Positions 38,946 to 49,579 of a DNA stretch of 64,000 bases are shown here, piece after piece. The notes beneath the pieces were generated by a model. It saw only the letters and a program-made list of their open reading frames with translations, searched no databases and was not told the origin of the DNA. How positions within the stretch are numbered: position 1 is the stretch's first letter; each line of letters starts with the position of its first letter. This DNA comes from Epiperipatus broadwayi (taxonomy: Eukaryota > Onychophora > Udeonychophora > Euonychophora > Peripatidae), in assembly GCA_028023455.1 (NCBI GenBank), contig JAQFVV010000031.1, positions 8,608,093-8,672,092 of the forward strand, in the 5' to 3' direction. The position numbers and the translations under genes were made by a program.

Positions 38946-40548
38946 ATAAACACAGGAATATAATAAGCCTGTGTATTTCAGTTCTGATATAGGAAAGTAA
39001 ATTGTGGTAGAAAACAATGGTAAACTATGATTAACTGATGATAAATTGGTTTCATCATTTAAACCTTCATAATTCATACAAAAAAATTAGCATAACATAG
39101 TAGTAGTTCAGTTGTCAACATAAGTTTATTTTTAATGGATAGTGATAGCATTTATTTGTTGGTTTTGAATTTATTTCATGGTAAAAATTGGGACTAAAGA
39201 TTATATTGAGTTATTGATTAGAATAATAATCTCTAGATATTGGGATCATATAGAAAACCTAATATTAAAGACTTTTTGGTAGTTTCTTGTTTTTTTTAAT
39301 GTAATCAAAGCACTGGTGAGTGATATGTTATTCAAATGTTGAAGATAAAACTAATATAATTTCCATAGTTTGTTTATATACTTATAATTATTTTTGATTG
39401 CATAGTGGAAGTAATTACCATGAAGTTATGTAACAGCATCATAAATCAATGAAAAGATAGAAAAATATGATTCTATCTTTGGACTCTATTGTTAAATAAG
39501 TTTAGTTTTTGACTTGATTTTTCATATTATATAGTAAATTTTGTCTATTGTTTTAATTTATATACAGACTAAATATTCTGCAATCTACATTAATGTATTC
39601 AAAGGATGAAGGAGTCATACTTTTAACAACACCATTGAATATTAAGTAAAATATTAATTTTAATAACTGTAATAATAAATAAATAATCAAACCTAAATAT
39701 TTGTAGTTATTTTTGTAAAATATTTGCAAAATATTTACTTTTTATGATAATATGCTGTTTAGGCTCAAGTTTTATTCAAAAATATTTGTTGTTTTTTTTT
39801 TTTTTTAAAAAAAGGCCAGAAAAATGTAATAATATAAAGCCTAATTTTGTGATTGGCCGAATCTGGAATATCCCTATAATTATTTTTTGGTCATTACTTT
39901 ATTAATTATAAATAGGATTTTAAATTTTAAAATAAAATTTTATTACTTTATGCAATCTTTACAAAAATTTGTTTGAATGGTACAAATGAAGTACAAATAA
40001 ATTTTATTTCATTTCAAATTATTTTTATCAGTAATCATAAAATAACAAAAGTTATTATTTTGGTCAGTATTTCAGTTTATTACTTCTTTTTTATATTTTC
40101 AGGGTTGAAATAATGCCTTTAAAATGTTTTTTTTTTAATTATTTTAAGACATGTTTTTAAGAAATTATTTTTAAATTGTTATATTAAGATGAAGAATAAA
40201 TGTTGATTTGCTAAAATAAAAAATTGAAAATATAACCCAAAGAGTCACTATGGATTATCAAAACATGATGATAACCCTTGATTGGGAAAATATTTGTCTA
40301 TGTTTCATTTAGGTTTAGAATTTGTCTTTTAGGTGACTGATTTATAACTACTTCAAATAATAATTCAATATATCAGTCAGAAAATAGATATTTAGATTAT
40401 TTCAACTAGTTGGTAAAATAAAAATACATATTTAAACTTTTATTATTCAACAATTGGCAAGCATGATGGGAAATATTGATTCTTTTTCATTTTAGAAAAA
40501 GCTTTGTCTCAAAGTGAATTATTTAAAGATGTATATACAATTAAATTA
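38946..40548. other. AT-rich spacer
   Basis: No coding frame, RNA gene or repeat family recognised. Confidence 0.5.
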
Positions 40549-40556
40549 GAAAAGTC
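40549..40556 (+). repeat. Target-site duplication, left copy (Merlin)
   Basis: GAAAAGTC, repeated exactly at 41456-41463 on the other side of the element. Eight bases is the size known for Merlin/IS1016-type insertion. Confidence 0.9.
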
Positions 40557-41455
40557 GGTAAAGGTTTACTTTAGCGACCACAGCATAAAAATCATGTTCG
40601 CCCTCTAGTTTTCAAAATTATAAGTAAATTATTATTCGAAAATCTTACGTATATACTACTATATTACAATTACATTAAAATTTATTAAAATGTAAAAGAT
40701 AAAAAAAATATTTACCATTTTAAAGAAGTTGAAATAATTGCACTAGTTTAATTAAAATAATTAGTTTAAATTATTTGAAACTTAAGAATTTAAACTATCG
40801 GCATTTATAACTGAAGAATTTTAACTATCTCGATGGTTCTAGGCGGAATAGATGACAATGGGGAGCCATTAGTCATCGAAATCGACGAAACATATTATTT
40901 CCACAGAAAATACCACAGGGGGACTACATGCTTCTTGACAGAAGTTGCGGATAGAACGGCTGGCTCATTGGAGGCCCTAATCCAGCAGTACATTTTACCA
41001 GGAACTCGCATAATTTCAGATGGCTGGGCTGCGTACAATAATATCAGCAGACTTAGCAATGGGGTGCACATGCATTCGGTTGTCGTCCACCAGGACAACT
41101 TTGTGAATCCTGAAGACCGAGACATACATACCCAGAATATTGAGAATATATGGATGAGGGCCAAGCGTAAGCTGAAATTCCAATCTGGTACCAGCAGGGC
41201 TTTATTTTCATCGTACCTCCAAGAATTTGCCTTCCGCAGTAAATATAGCACTGCCGCCCTTTTCTCCAACTTCCTGCTATGCATAGGGTATAATTATGCT
41301 TAAAAAGGTAATTTTTTTTTTTATTATTATCTTTTACGTTTTAATTAATAAATATTTACTGTAATTGTAATATAAGAGCAGCTACGTAAGATTTTAGTTC
41401 TAATTTTAAAAACTAGATGGCGAATATGCCCTGGTCGCTAAAGTAAACCTTTACC
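40557..41455 (+). mobile_element. Merlin-type DNA transposon, 899 bp
   Basis: Terminal inverted repeats: the outer 24 bases are perfectly inverted (GGTAAAGGTTTACTTTAGCG and four more at 40557-40580; the complement at 41432-41455). Similarity continues imperfectly to about 65 bases, including CTAGTTTTCAAAATTA versus its counterpart. Flanked by exact 8-bp duplications. Contains one transposase reading frame of 156 residues. Perfect ends and duplication point to a fairly recent insertion, but the transposase is too short, so it probably moved using another copy's enzyme. Confidence 0.92.
40833..41303 (+). CDS. Merlin/IS1016-type (DDE, ISXO2-like) transposase, shortened
   Basis: DDE transposase catalytic domain, which cuts and joins the element's ends. 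Catalytic residues visible: Asp18 in EIDET, followed by the family signature HRKYHRG (residues 24-30); Asp63 in IISDGWAAY; and Glu104 in HTQNIENIW. The C-terminal SGTSRALFSSYLQEFAFRS block is also typical. At 156 residues it is shorter than usual family members: the N-terminal DNA-binding part is absent (a stop lies just upstream at 40812), and the piece that normally links YHRG to CFLTEV(A)DR (with a GGI/GGV strand) is missing, leaving only 45 residues between the two Asp. The frame itself is intact. No intron or promoter is evident. Confidence 0.88.
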   Translation: MVLGGIDDNGEPLVIEIDETYYFHRKYHRGTTCFLTEVADRTAGSLEALIQQYILPGTRIISDGWAAYNNISRLSNGVHMHSVVVHQDNFVNPEDRDIHTQNIENIWMRAKRKLKFQSGTSRALFSSYLQEFAFRSKYSTAALFSNFLLCIGYNYA

Positions 41456-41463
41456 GAAAAGTC
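41456..41463 (+). repeat. Target-site duplication, right copy (Merlin)
   Basis: GAAAAGTC, identical to 40549-40556. Confidence 0.9.
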
Positions 41464-41885
41464 TTATATATCCATACTATTAAATTAGAATAAATATCTA
41501 AACGTATTTAACAAAATTAAATAAATCAACCAATCAAATCATTGGTACTATTTACTTTAAATTAAGTAATACTTTCATTATAGTTTTACCTGGAATAGTT
41601 TCAATGAAATAAGAATGTTTTGTATTTTTGAGCGTTGTTCTTTTTTTCTTAAATAACAAGTTTATAGCAGGTAAAAAATATAAATGGGAAATTGAATGGG
41701 TACATGTATGTCAATTATCATTCTCTTTAATTATTTTATTTCTAATAAAAATTGATATGGATATAAAAAATTTATAGACAGAGATCTGATTTTCACAGTG
41801 GGAATCAGAGAATATATAAAGTGGTGTGTGTCAGTATGTTTAAGCATATATATATATAATGTTCGTTAATTAAAAAAAAATTGTA
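41464..41885. other. AT-rich spacer
   Basis: Nothing recognised between the Merlin element and the next hairpin. Confidence 0.5.
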
Positions 41886-42075
41886 ATTATAATTTAAATA
41901 ATAAATTTAACGGTTTACAAACTATTACAAACAATCCTTAAAACCGCAAAAATACTTTTGGTTAATTTCTTTAACCTGCCTCAACTGCTATTAAATTAAC
42001 CGAAAGTACTTCTGCGGTTTTAAGGATTGTTTGTAATAGTTTGTAAACCGTTAAATTTATTATTTCAATTATAAT
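41886..42075. mobile_element. Hairpin MITE-like element with 83-bp arms
   Basis: Left arm 41886-41968 and right arm 41993-42075 are almost perfect reverse complements around a ~24-bp loop. Landmarks: ACGGTTTACAAACTATTACA and TGTAATAGTTTGTAAACCGT. No coding capacity; the high arm identity suggests recent origin. TA tracts lie at both sides, so a TA target duplication (Tc1/mariner-like) cannot be tested by eye. Confidence 0.75.
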
Positions 42076-42104
42076 ATATATATATTGCTAATAATGCAAA
42101 AGAA

Positions 42105-42474
42105 ATGGAGTTCATATTAGAAAAGTGTAGAGAACAGAATGAAGTACAAAAATTAAATCCAAAAAAGAAACATAAAAACTTCATATTTAAGAAGAAGGTA
42201 AAACTGAACGATGTTAGATGTTTTGTATAATTTTATAAATAAGTATAGTTTTCAGAAATGTTATAAACGAAATGAGGAACTATATATAGATAGTTGGGAT
42301 TTAGATTTGAAAATAAATATTGAAATAAGAAAGATTAAACGTCTGGCATGGTTTTCCTGTAGTAAATATAAGGAGAATTATTTAGAAAGAACTGGCGATA
42401 TCTATGTAGACATTTGGCTAAAATCTGTGTTTTCTATAGACCTGGTAACTCAGAAATGTTTAGACAAGATATAA
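42105..42474 (+). CDS. Two overlapping small frames, not recognised
   Basis: A 41-codon frame (42105-42230) rich in Lys and Glu is followed by an overlapping 87-codon frame (42211-42474) in a different phase, beginning MLDVLYNFINKYSF. Amino-acid use (several Cys, Trp, Glu and Lys) is a little less monotonous than chance frames nearby, so a decayed gene or transposon fragment broken by a frameshift is possible. No domain is recognised and chance is not excluded. Confidence 0.2.
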
Positions 42475-42712
42475 AATCATGTAAATATATATCACTGAAT
42501 GGTGAGTTGTTGATATAAATTAATGCTTTGTAGAGTAAAACAAAATGATCTTCTTTATTAGAACAGGAAATTTAAAGTAAATTTAAAATGGATGGAAGAT
42601 TAATACATGTAGAAGAAATTACATTATTAAAAATGTTTAATTGATTTTATGGACAGAAAAAGATTTTACAATATGCAATGTTAATGGATAAACCTTTTAA
42701 TACCGTATGTTT

Positions 42713-42720
42713 ATATAAGA
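42713..42720 (+). repeat. Target-site duplication, left copy (hAT)
   Basis: ATATAAGA, repeated exactly at 45356-45363. Eight-base duplications are characteristic of hAT elements. Confidence 0.85.
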
Positions 42721-45355
42721 CTGAGTTTGCCAAAGTGGTCTATATAGACCCCCAGGGGTCTATTTAACAAAAGTAGGGGTCGATCTGAGCCAGGGGGTCG
42801 ATTGTAGGGCAAAGGAAAAACAATTCTTAATATGAAAATCACACATACCTAACTGCATATGTAAAATTTGTGAATGTTTTTATAATTAACTTAATATCAG
42901 TTACTTTATAGAAAATAAATTAATAAATGTATATTTATTCAGGTGAAACAAGTATTTACATATCAGGGTCCAGCGGCACGAACTCTGCACTTCTGGCTTA
43001 TGAGTCATATGCATATGCATGCTTGTCCAAATGTCATAAGCATTGATGTTACAAACAAATAGCATACACAGTTTCAGCTATCTCTGCAAATTGTGAACAT
43101 TGTTAAATATTTGCAGTGTCATTGTTATTTACTTTTATAGTATTGGATAATTAGTTATATTTTCTATAAAACTATTCATTTAGTTTAGATATCAATTTTA
43201 ATTATCAATACATGTAGAAAAGAAGGTAAGTATGAATAATATGTATTAGTATAGTATACCAACTTATTTTTAACTTATTTATAGAACCCTAATTAAAAAA
43301 TGGCAGCTTCAGTTTTTAAAAAAAAATGTTCGTATTATTCATTGGATTATTTGAAATTTGGATTTATTTTTTCACTGACAGATGAAATGATTCCTATGTG
43401 TCTTCTATGTGAAAAAACTTTTGGAAATGACTACATGAAACTGTCAAAAATGAAAGATCATCTTGAAAAGGTTCACTCAGATAAAAAAAATAAAGAACTT
43501 GAATTTTTCAAAAAACTTAAAGAAAAAGTCACATGTCGACCAACTATAAAAAGTTTTATGAAGCAGTCTACTGAAGTTGAAACTGATGGAGGATTAATAG
43601 CTTAGTACAAGATTTCACTTAATATAGCAAAGAGGGGAAAACCACACACACTTGCTGAACAAATTGTTATACCTGCAATTAAAGACATCATTTAGAATGT
43701 AATGAAAAAGATTCCGTTAATTTTTTAAAGTCCTTGCCATTAGGTGCAAATTCTGTAAAACAGCATATTGGTGAAACGGCAGAAGAAATAAAAAATACAG
43801 TAGTTTGCGAGCTAAAAAATTGCAAGTTCTCTATGCAACTTGATGAATCTGTTTTTGGAATTTCTGCTATTCTTATGGTGTACATTAGATATTTCAGTAA
43901 AATGAAAGGACAAGCCATTGATGAATTTTTATATGCTAAATATCTTAAAACTGATGGAAAAGGAATGACAATTTTTAAATGTTTACAAGAATATTTAAAT
44001 AAATAAGATATTCTGTTTGAAAATATAATAGCAGTAGCTACAGATGGTGTATCTGCTATGGTAGGGCATTACCAAGGTTTTGTTCAATTTCACTAAGAAA
44101 AAGTGTCCAGTATATGTACTATTCATTGTGTGTTGCATAGAAACAACTTAGTAGCAAAATATCTGAGTCCAGAGTTACATAAAGCTTTACAGTTTTGTAT
44201 TAAGTATATCAATCAAATTAAAGCCCAACCTCTTAAATCAAGATCATTTTCCAAACTCTGTGAGGAAAACAACAAGATATTTAACCAATTACTTCTGCAC
44301 ACTGAAGTTAGATGGTTGTCTAGAGGTATATGCTTGCAATGGCTCGTTGAGTTATTTGACTCCACAACAGAATTTCTCAGCGAAATAAATTATGTTCTGA
44401 GTGATGAACTCCAAAACAATAAGAACCATATTTTTATTTAGTGGACTTATTTGGAAAATTTAATGAAATCCAAACAAAGCTGCAGGGAAAAGATGTAACA
44501 ATTATCCAAGCTCGGAAAATACTGTTAGGCTTCCAAGTAAAATTAAATTTATTTACATCTTTATTGCTACATAAGAATTATCAGTATTTTTTAAATCTGC
44601 GACAATTAGAAATAAAAGAAGAAGACTTGAAAATATATACAAGTCATCTTCAAAAATTAAGTTATGATTTTAAACTGCGCTTTGTTGATTTGGAAAACAT
44701 TGACATCCCTGAATGTATTATTGCGCCATTTTCCACTCATATTGAAAATGTGGACATCAACCTGCAAGATGAACTTGCTGAATTATTACTGGATCTTGAA
44801 GCAAAGATGCTTATTAAAAATTTAAAAATAAGCAAATTTTGGACAAATATAAATATAATGCAAAAATATGTAAAACTTTACGAAATAGCTCAGCCATTTA
44901 TGCTGGCATTTCCAAGTTCCTATATGGTTGAAGCCGGTTTCAGTCACATAAATTCAATCTTAGCTAAGTACAGAAATAAATTAAATGTGGAGTTTCGAGG
45001 GGATTTAAGATTAAAATTGACCAATTTCGAACCCAATATACCATGCACACCCATCTCATTAATTTAGAAGCAATACTGTAGTTACTTTACTTATTATTTT
45101 TAGTTATTTATAATTACTTATTATTTAATAAATATTAAGTATTTAAATTTCAACTTTAAGTTGCTTTTCATAAAATTATTGTTACATAATGTAAAATTAC
45201 TTTAATAAATGTTTAGAATCATAAAATAAATGTACAAACACAGTACCAAATAGATAGTTTTATTTTAATTAACTGAAAATTACTTTTATGGGGGTCGATG
45301 GAGATTTTGAAAAATTATATAGGGATCCATGATCAAAAAAGTTTGGCGACCCCTG
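42721..45355 (+). mobile_element. hAT DNA transposon, ZBED5/SCAND3-like, 2.6 kb
   Basis: Outer ends CTGAGTTTGCCAAAGT and (complement of the right end) CAGGGGTCGCCAAACT are imperfect inverted repeats, about 10 of 16 matching, the right one being the typical form. Exact 8-bp duplications flank them. GGGGTCGA-type subterminal motifs occur at 42776-42783, 42793-42801 and 45290-45298, probable transposase binding sites. Interior holds a broken BED-finger transposase gene (43300-45067). Confidence 0.9.
43300..45067 (+). pseudogene. BED-finger hAT transposase, inactivated
   Basis: Homologous to ZBED5/FAM200/SCAND3-type hAT transposases. The N-terminal piece (43300-43605, 101 residues) has the BED zinc finger with Cys34, Cys37, His54 and His59, followed by a Lys-rich link. 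Next pieces (43734-44006 and 44103-44441, same frame) cover the RNase H-like core, including LQLDES-like MQLDESVF and ATDGVSAMVG motifs and the HCVLHR and EVRWLSRG blocks. The last piece (44441-45067) ends in the hAT dimerisation region with FPSSYMVEAGFS and RGDLRLKLT. At least four in-frame stops and two frameshifts (near 43700 and 44440) separate the pieces, so it is dead. Family members serve as host genes in some animals, but nothing suggests that here. Confidence 0.9.
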
Positions 45356-45363
45356 ATATAAGA
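45356..45363 (+). repeat. Target-site duplication, right copy (hAT)
   Basis: ATATAAGA, identical to 42713-42720. Confidence 0.85.
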
Positions 45364-46073
45364 AATGGGTAAATGTATATAGAATATATTCCAAGTATGT
45401 AATTATGAGAAGTGAGGAAAAATAAGTTAATTACAAAGAAAGAAATGGAGTTTAAAAAAATGAATATAAATAAAAAAATATTCCACATTTATAAAAAAAA
45501 TAATATATATAATATATAAAAAAGATGTGAACTTTAAAAGAGCTTATTGTTAATTAATGCAAAAAAAAAAAAGTTTTAGCTACAATGGAGAAATGGCAAT
45601 AATGGAATAAGAATAAATTGAAGACATTATTTCATATTAACAATCCAAATATAAGCAACCAAATGCATTATGCTATTTTTTCACATAAATTTATACTAAA
45701 GTAATATAAATATCAATATATAATAATAATCACAAAATATGAATATTAAGAGAAATCTTTTAGGCACACAATGTTATGTCCTTTTTAATGTTAAATCTTA
45801 TCTGTTTTAACAGTCAATGTATTATTGCATAAATAGTAGCATTGATTGCTTTATAATAAAAAGTAATAATAATAAATGAATAAAATAAAACAAAAGGGGA
45901 ATTACAATATATGTAAACAAAACTACAGAATTATGCTATGTTATAATTCTATAGTTATTTTTTAATATTTTTCATATTTTTATACACTTTTTATATTAGT
46001 TCATTTTTTTTTCTTTTTACGAAACAATAATAATAAGTAGACACTCATAAATGAATATGAGCATTTTAACACC

Positions 46074-46104
<31 letters not shown>

Positions 46105-46140
46105 AATTAAAATCCATTATGTTGCCTTTATAAAATACTT
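45364..46140. other. AT-rich spacer
   Basis: Homopolymer-rich, with a (TA)n tract at about 46075-46100. No gene recognised. Confidence 0.5.
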
Positions 46141-46145
46141 TTATA

Positions 46146-46272
46146 TAAAAATACTTGAATATAAAAATTAACACAAATACTATAGACAACAATATTTAAA
46201 TTTATTATTTATTAATTCAAATATTGTTTCTCTATAATATTTGTTTATATTTTTATATTCAAGTATTTTTAC
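46146..46272. repeat. Hairpin repeat with ~52-bp arms
   Basis: TAAAAATACTTGAATATAAA at 46146 and its complement ending near 46272 are the outer arms; CAATATTT and AAATATTG close the stem around a ~20-bp loop. Possible small MITE. AT-rich, so some pairing could be fortuitous, though the length argues against that. Confidence 0.55.
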
Positions 46273-46456
46273 AATAAATTATATATATATATATTATAAA
46301 TCGATGTCTGTATTTCTTCAAAATAATATACGCAAATTTATAAATAAATATTTAAAAATACAGTATTTAAAAGCTTATAAAAAAATATATGTATAACCTT
46401 CACTTAGGAGAGCTTTCAACTAACTTGTAGCTTTTTCAACTATCACGTTTAAAATG

Positions 46457-46798
46457 TCAGCTTTCCCATAATTCTATGATCTTAATGTTTGCTGCTTGCC
46501 TATTAACCAAATGTTGCTTGTATTTACATATCAACATCGCCTCGTTAATTTTCCTTTTATTATTATTTCTTTCAGTTTCCAATATTTTTACGTTGTTATA
46601 ATTAAAATCGAAACCATATATACATGATTTATTATAGTCATAAAAGACAGAACCTGATAAATTATCTTTTTTTTTTAAATTTTGTTTTGTATTTTGAACT
46701 CTTTTAAATAACAATAAGTGTTCCTTTGTTTTTTTTTTCCAATGTGCACCTCAATTCACCTATACATTCATGGCCACACCCACATGTCCATTTGTCAA
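46457..46798 (-). pseudogene. Inverted partial GIY-YIG copy of Penelope-like element 1
   Basis: On the minus strand an 85-residue frame (46457-46714) begins MLFKRVQNTKQNLKKKDN and matches the C-terminal third of the sense protein with a few changes. Similarity continues upstream through the complement of the GYIGES region to about 46798, but the frame is disrupted by an AT-run indel near 46730. It is the mirror image of 47331-47671. Confidence 0.85.
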
Positions 46799-47671
46799 TT
46801 AAATAATATAAAGGGCTTAAAGTGGATTAAAACAGATGAAAATTTAATGAGTATACAATTTTTAGATCTCAAGATAACCAGAAACAAGAATAAACTGGAT
46901 TACTATATGACTCTTAAACCAATAGCAAAAAGAGGATATATTCCATATGAATCAAAAGTACCAATGTCACATAAAATGGCAGGTTTGAAATCCTTTTTAT
47001 TTAGAAATGATAACCTATGTAAATATGTATCAGATATAACTAAAAATATTGAAACTTATTATAATAATTTGTTAAACATTGGATACAATTATGATTCTGT
47101 TTATTATGCTATTAAAAATTTTACTTATAAATATAAAAATAATAATAGTGTTAATTCTTGTGATAAAAAATTGTGGATATCAATACCATATATTTCAAAT
47201 CTTCAGGCAAGTTTCATTAAGAAAATTTATAAAGAAATATGTGAAATTGCATTTTATGCACCACCTACATTAAATAAATTAATAAACAATGCAAAGGATA
47301 AAACTTTATTTACAAATAAAAATTGTATCATTTACAAATGGACATGTGGGTGTGTCCGTGGATATATAGGTGAATCGAGGTGCATATTGAAAAAAAGAAC
47401 AAAGGAACACTTATTGTTATTTAAAAGGGTTCAAAATACAAAACAAACTTTTAAAAATAATGATAATTTATCAGCTTCTGTCTTTTATGACCATAATAAA
47501 TCATGTATAGATGGTTTTGATTTTAATTATAACAATGTAAAAATATTGGAAACTGAAAGAAATAATAATAAAAGGAAAATTAAAGAGATGATGTTGATAT
47601 GTAAATACAAGCAACATTTGGTTAATAGGCAAGCAGCAAACATTAAGATCACAGAATTATGGGAAAGTTGA
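46799..47671 (+). pseudogene. Penelope-like protein fragment: RT thumb plus GIY-YIG endonuclease
   Basis: The open frame runs from 46718, but its first 27 codons are the antisense of the GIY-YIG region, so real element protein starts near 46799. It opens with the RT thumb-type segment (MSIQFLDLKITRNKNKLDYY, then KPIAKRGYIPYES), continues through a ~100-residue Lys/Asn-rich linker and ends in a GIY-YIG endonuclease (CIIYKWTCGC-x2-GYIGES, then RTKEH, a SVFYDHNKSC block and C-terminal NRQAANIKITELW). The endonuclease nicks target DNA for reverse transcription in Penelope-like elements. No stop interrupts these ~290 codons, but the RT palm and fingers are absent, so it is inactive alone. Confidence 0.85.
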
Positions 47672-47839
47672 CATCATAGAATTATGGAGAATCTGACATT
47701 TTAAATGTGATAGTTGAAAAAGCTACAAGTTAGTTGAAAGCGCTCCTATGTGACGGTTATACATATACTTTTATAAGCTTTTAAATACTATATTTTTAAA
47801 TATTTATTTATAAATTTGCATATATATATATATATATAT

Positions 47840-48696
47840 TGACGAAGCTTAAATATATTCCAAATAATATTTTGTGTAAATATGCATGTTGTAAAAAGAA
47901 AAATATTGAAAATTATGAAAGTGAATTGTTAAGTGTGGGTTATGATATAAAAGAAATTTATCAGGTTGTTTGTCAATTTAGCAAGAAAATTAATAGAAAT
48001 GTTGGTGATGAAGAAATTGAGAGTAATAAGTGGATTTCTTTGCCTTTTTATAATAATAATCAAGTAAAATTTATGAAAAAGTTTATAATAGTATACACAA
48101 TGCTTCATTTTATGGATAGGGTAATTTAAATAGAATGGTTAATAATTCAAAAGATAAGTTAGAAAAAAATAATGTGAGTAATGTAATTTATAGATTTTTT
48201 TGTGGGTGTAACTTATCATATGTGGGAGAATCTATATGTAATATGGAGAAAAGAATTAAAGAGCATAAATTGTTGTATAAAAGAGTTTTGAAAAATGTAC
48301 AGATATCTAATGATAATAATAATGAAGTGAAGTTATATACTGAATCTGTTTTGTATGATCATGATAGGAATTGTAATTTTAAATTTGATTTTGATATAAA
48401 AAAGATACAAATTTTAGGCCAAGAGAGAGATAATGAAAAAAGAAAAATTAAAGAGGCAGTTTTTATTAGTAGATATAAAAATACAATAATAAATAGACAT
48501 TCAGCAAATGTTAGAATTAATGAATTGTGGGACATTTAAATCGACATGTGTTTCCGTTTGGTAATAGATGATTCCATTATTAAAGTTGAGTTGATAATGA
48601 TTATGAATATAATCGAAAATATTTCTCTATGAGTTTCTATTTATATTATATTATAAATTGTTTACCGTTATTTGGAATATATTTAAGCTTCGTTAT
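47840..48696 (+). mobile_element. Penelope-like retroelement 2, 5'-truncated with short inverted end
   Basis: A second, clearly diverged Penelope-like 3' fragment begins 20 bp after the first, across a TA tract. The first 26-27 bases (AACGAAGC-like start, GAAGCTTAAATATATTCCAA at 47843) are the complement of the element's 3' terminus (TTGGAATATATTTAAGCTTC at 48673), so it repeats the design of element 1: an inverted copy of its own 3' end joined to a truncated sense copy. Confidence 0.8.
47863..48539 (+). pseudogene. Penelope-like linker and GIY-YIG endonuclease, frameshifted
   Basis: Two frames cover it: 47863-48129, matching the linker of element 1 (NILCKYA versus DNLCKYV, then KWISLPF versus LWISIPY), and 48135-48539 with the GIY-YIG domain (NVIYRFFCGC, LSYVGES, RIKEHKLLYKRV, SVLYDHDRNC, NRHSANVRINELW). 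A frameshift near 48075-48085 and a stop just before NLNRMVNN separate them. The endonuclease frame itself is intact. Sequence differences from element 1 are large, so this is a separate subfamily. Confidence 0.85.
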
Positions 48697-49575
48697 TGTA
48701 TTATTAATATAAGGGGCGGTTTTATTTTGTTATATATATATACACATACATACATACATACAAAGAAGGTATAAGATAAGGATAGATGAAAAACCTACTC
48801 TAGAAATGAATTTTGTAACGACTAAACAAACCAATCTGTAAACCTTAAATATGTTCATGTAGAAAATATTACGGTCCATTTTTTTATTTATTTGATATTT
48901 TAGGAATGTTTTCTTTTAGTTTTCTAAACAAATAACTTTTTCTTGTGAAGTAGTTCAACAACATTTTATTCCATTCAATATTTTCCCAATGGCAACAATT
49001 AACACTGCAATTCTTTAGAAAGTCTTTATATTATAAACAGGGTCTACCTCTCTTAAAACCCTATGTTCAAGTTCATTACAAAATATCTTTTTTTGGAAGA
49101 TTTCTATTTTTTATTTATTGTATATGTCCATTCCAAGAAAGGTATGACTTTACAGTGATGGACTCAGAACCACATCATGCAAATTGAAAAATATATTGAT
49201 TTCTTTAATGTTCTTGTCATTGTATTCTAAAAATTTTACAGAGCACTTTTAAATAAAAAAAATTATATATTTTCCAAGTTTCATTTCCATTCAATAAATT
49301 AAGTAAAATAACATCTATATACATCTAATTTAGTTGCAATAGTCATTCCCCTGTGATAAAATGCTCCATCTTTTAACTTGTTATAATTTTCTTTCTCTAC
49401 ATATATATCTCTGCATTGCGTTATTAAACGTTGTTTCATAGTTTTAAAATTTCTATACTTATAAGTTTAACAGCAACTCATTTAAGATAAAAATATTAAT
49501 GATCATTACTACATTTTTTTTCAGGGTATAATAAATTTGGGTAGAGTGGAAGTATCAAGCGTGTGTATATATATA
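48697..49575. other. Spacer with TA/CATA tract
   Basis: Contains TA and CATA repeats at about 48734-48762. No gene recognised. Confidence 0.5.
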
Positions 49576-49579
49576 TATA

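Larger units (their letters stand above)
46331..47820 (+). mobile_element. Penelope-like retroelement 1, 5'-truncated with inverted 3'-end copy
   Basis: The right part (46799-47820) is the 3' half of a Penelope-like element: RT thumb/linker, GIY-YIG endonuclease, then a 3' untranslated region ending at 47820 next to a TA tract. The left part (46331-46798, 468 bp) is an inverted, slightly diverged copy of the last ~490 bp of the same element (47331-47820), so the whole is a large foldback. Penelope-like elements are known to generate partial inverted or tandem copies at their 5' side. The RT catalytic core is missing. Confidence 0.85.

Noticed and set aside
40833-40930. Circular permutation of the Merlin transposase (GGIDDNGE before EIDET)
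   Set aside because: Family members commonly have a GG-x-DENG-like run just before the EIDE motif, so a simple internal deletion after YHRG explains the sequence better.
40895-41284. 129-residue minus-strand frame
   Set aside because: Antisense shadow of the Merlin transposase.
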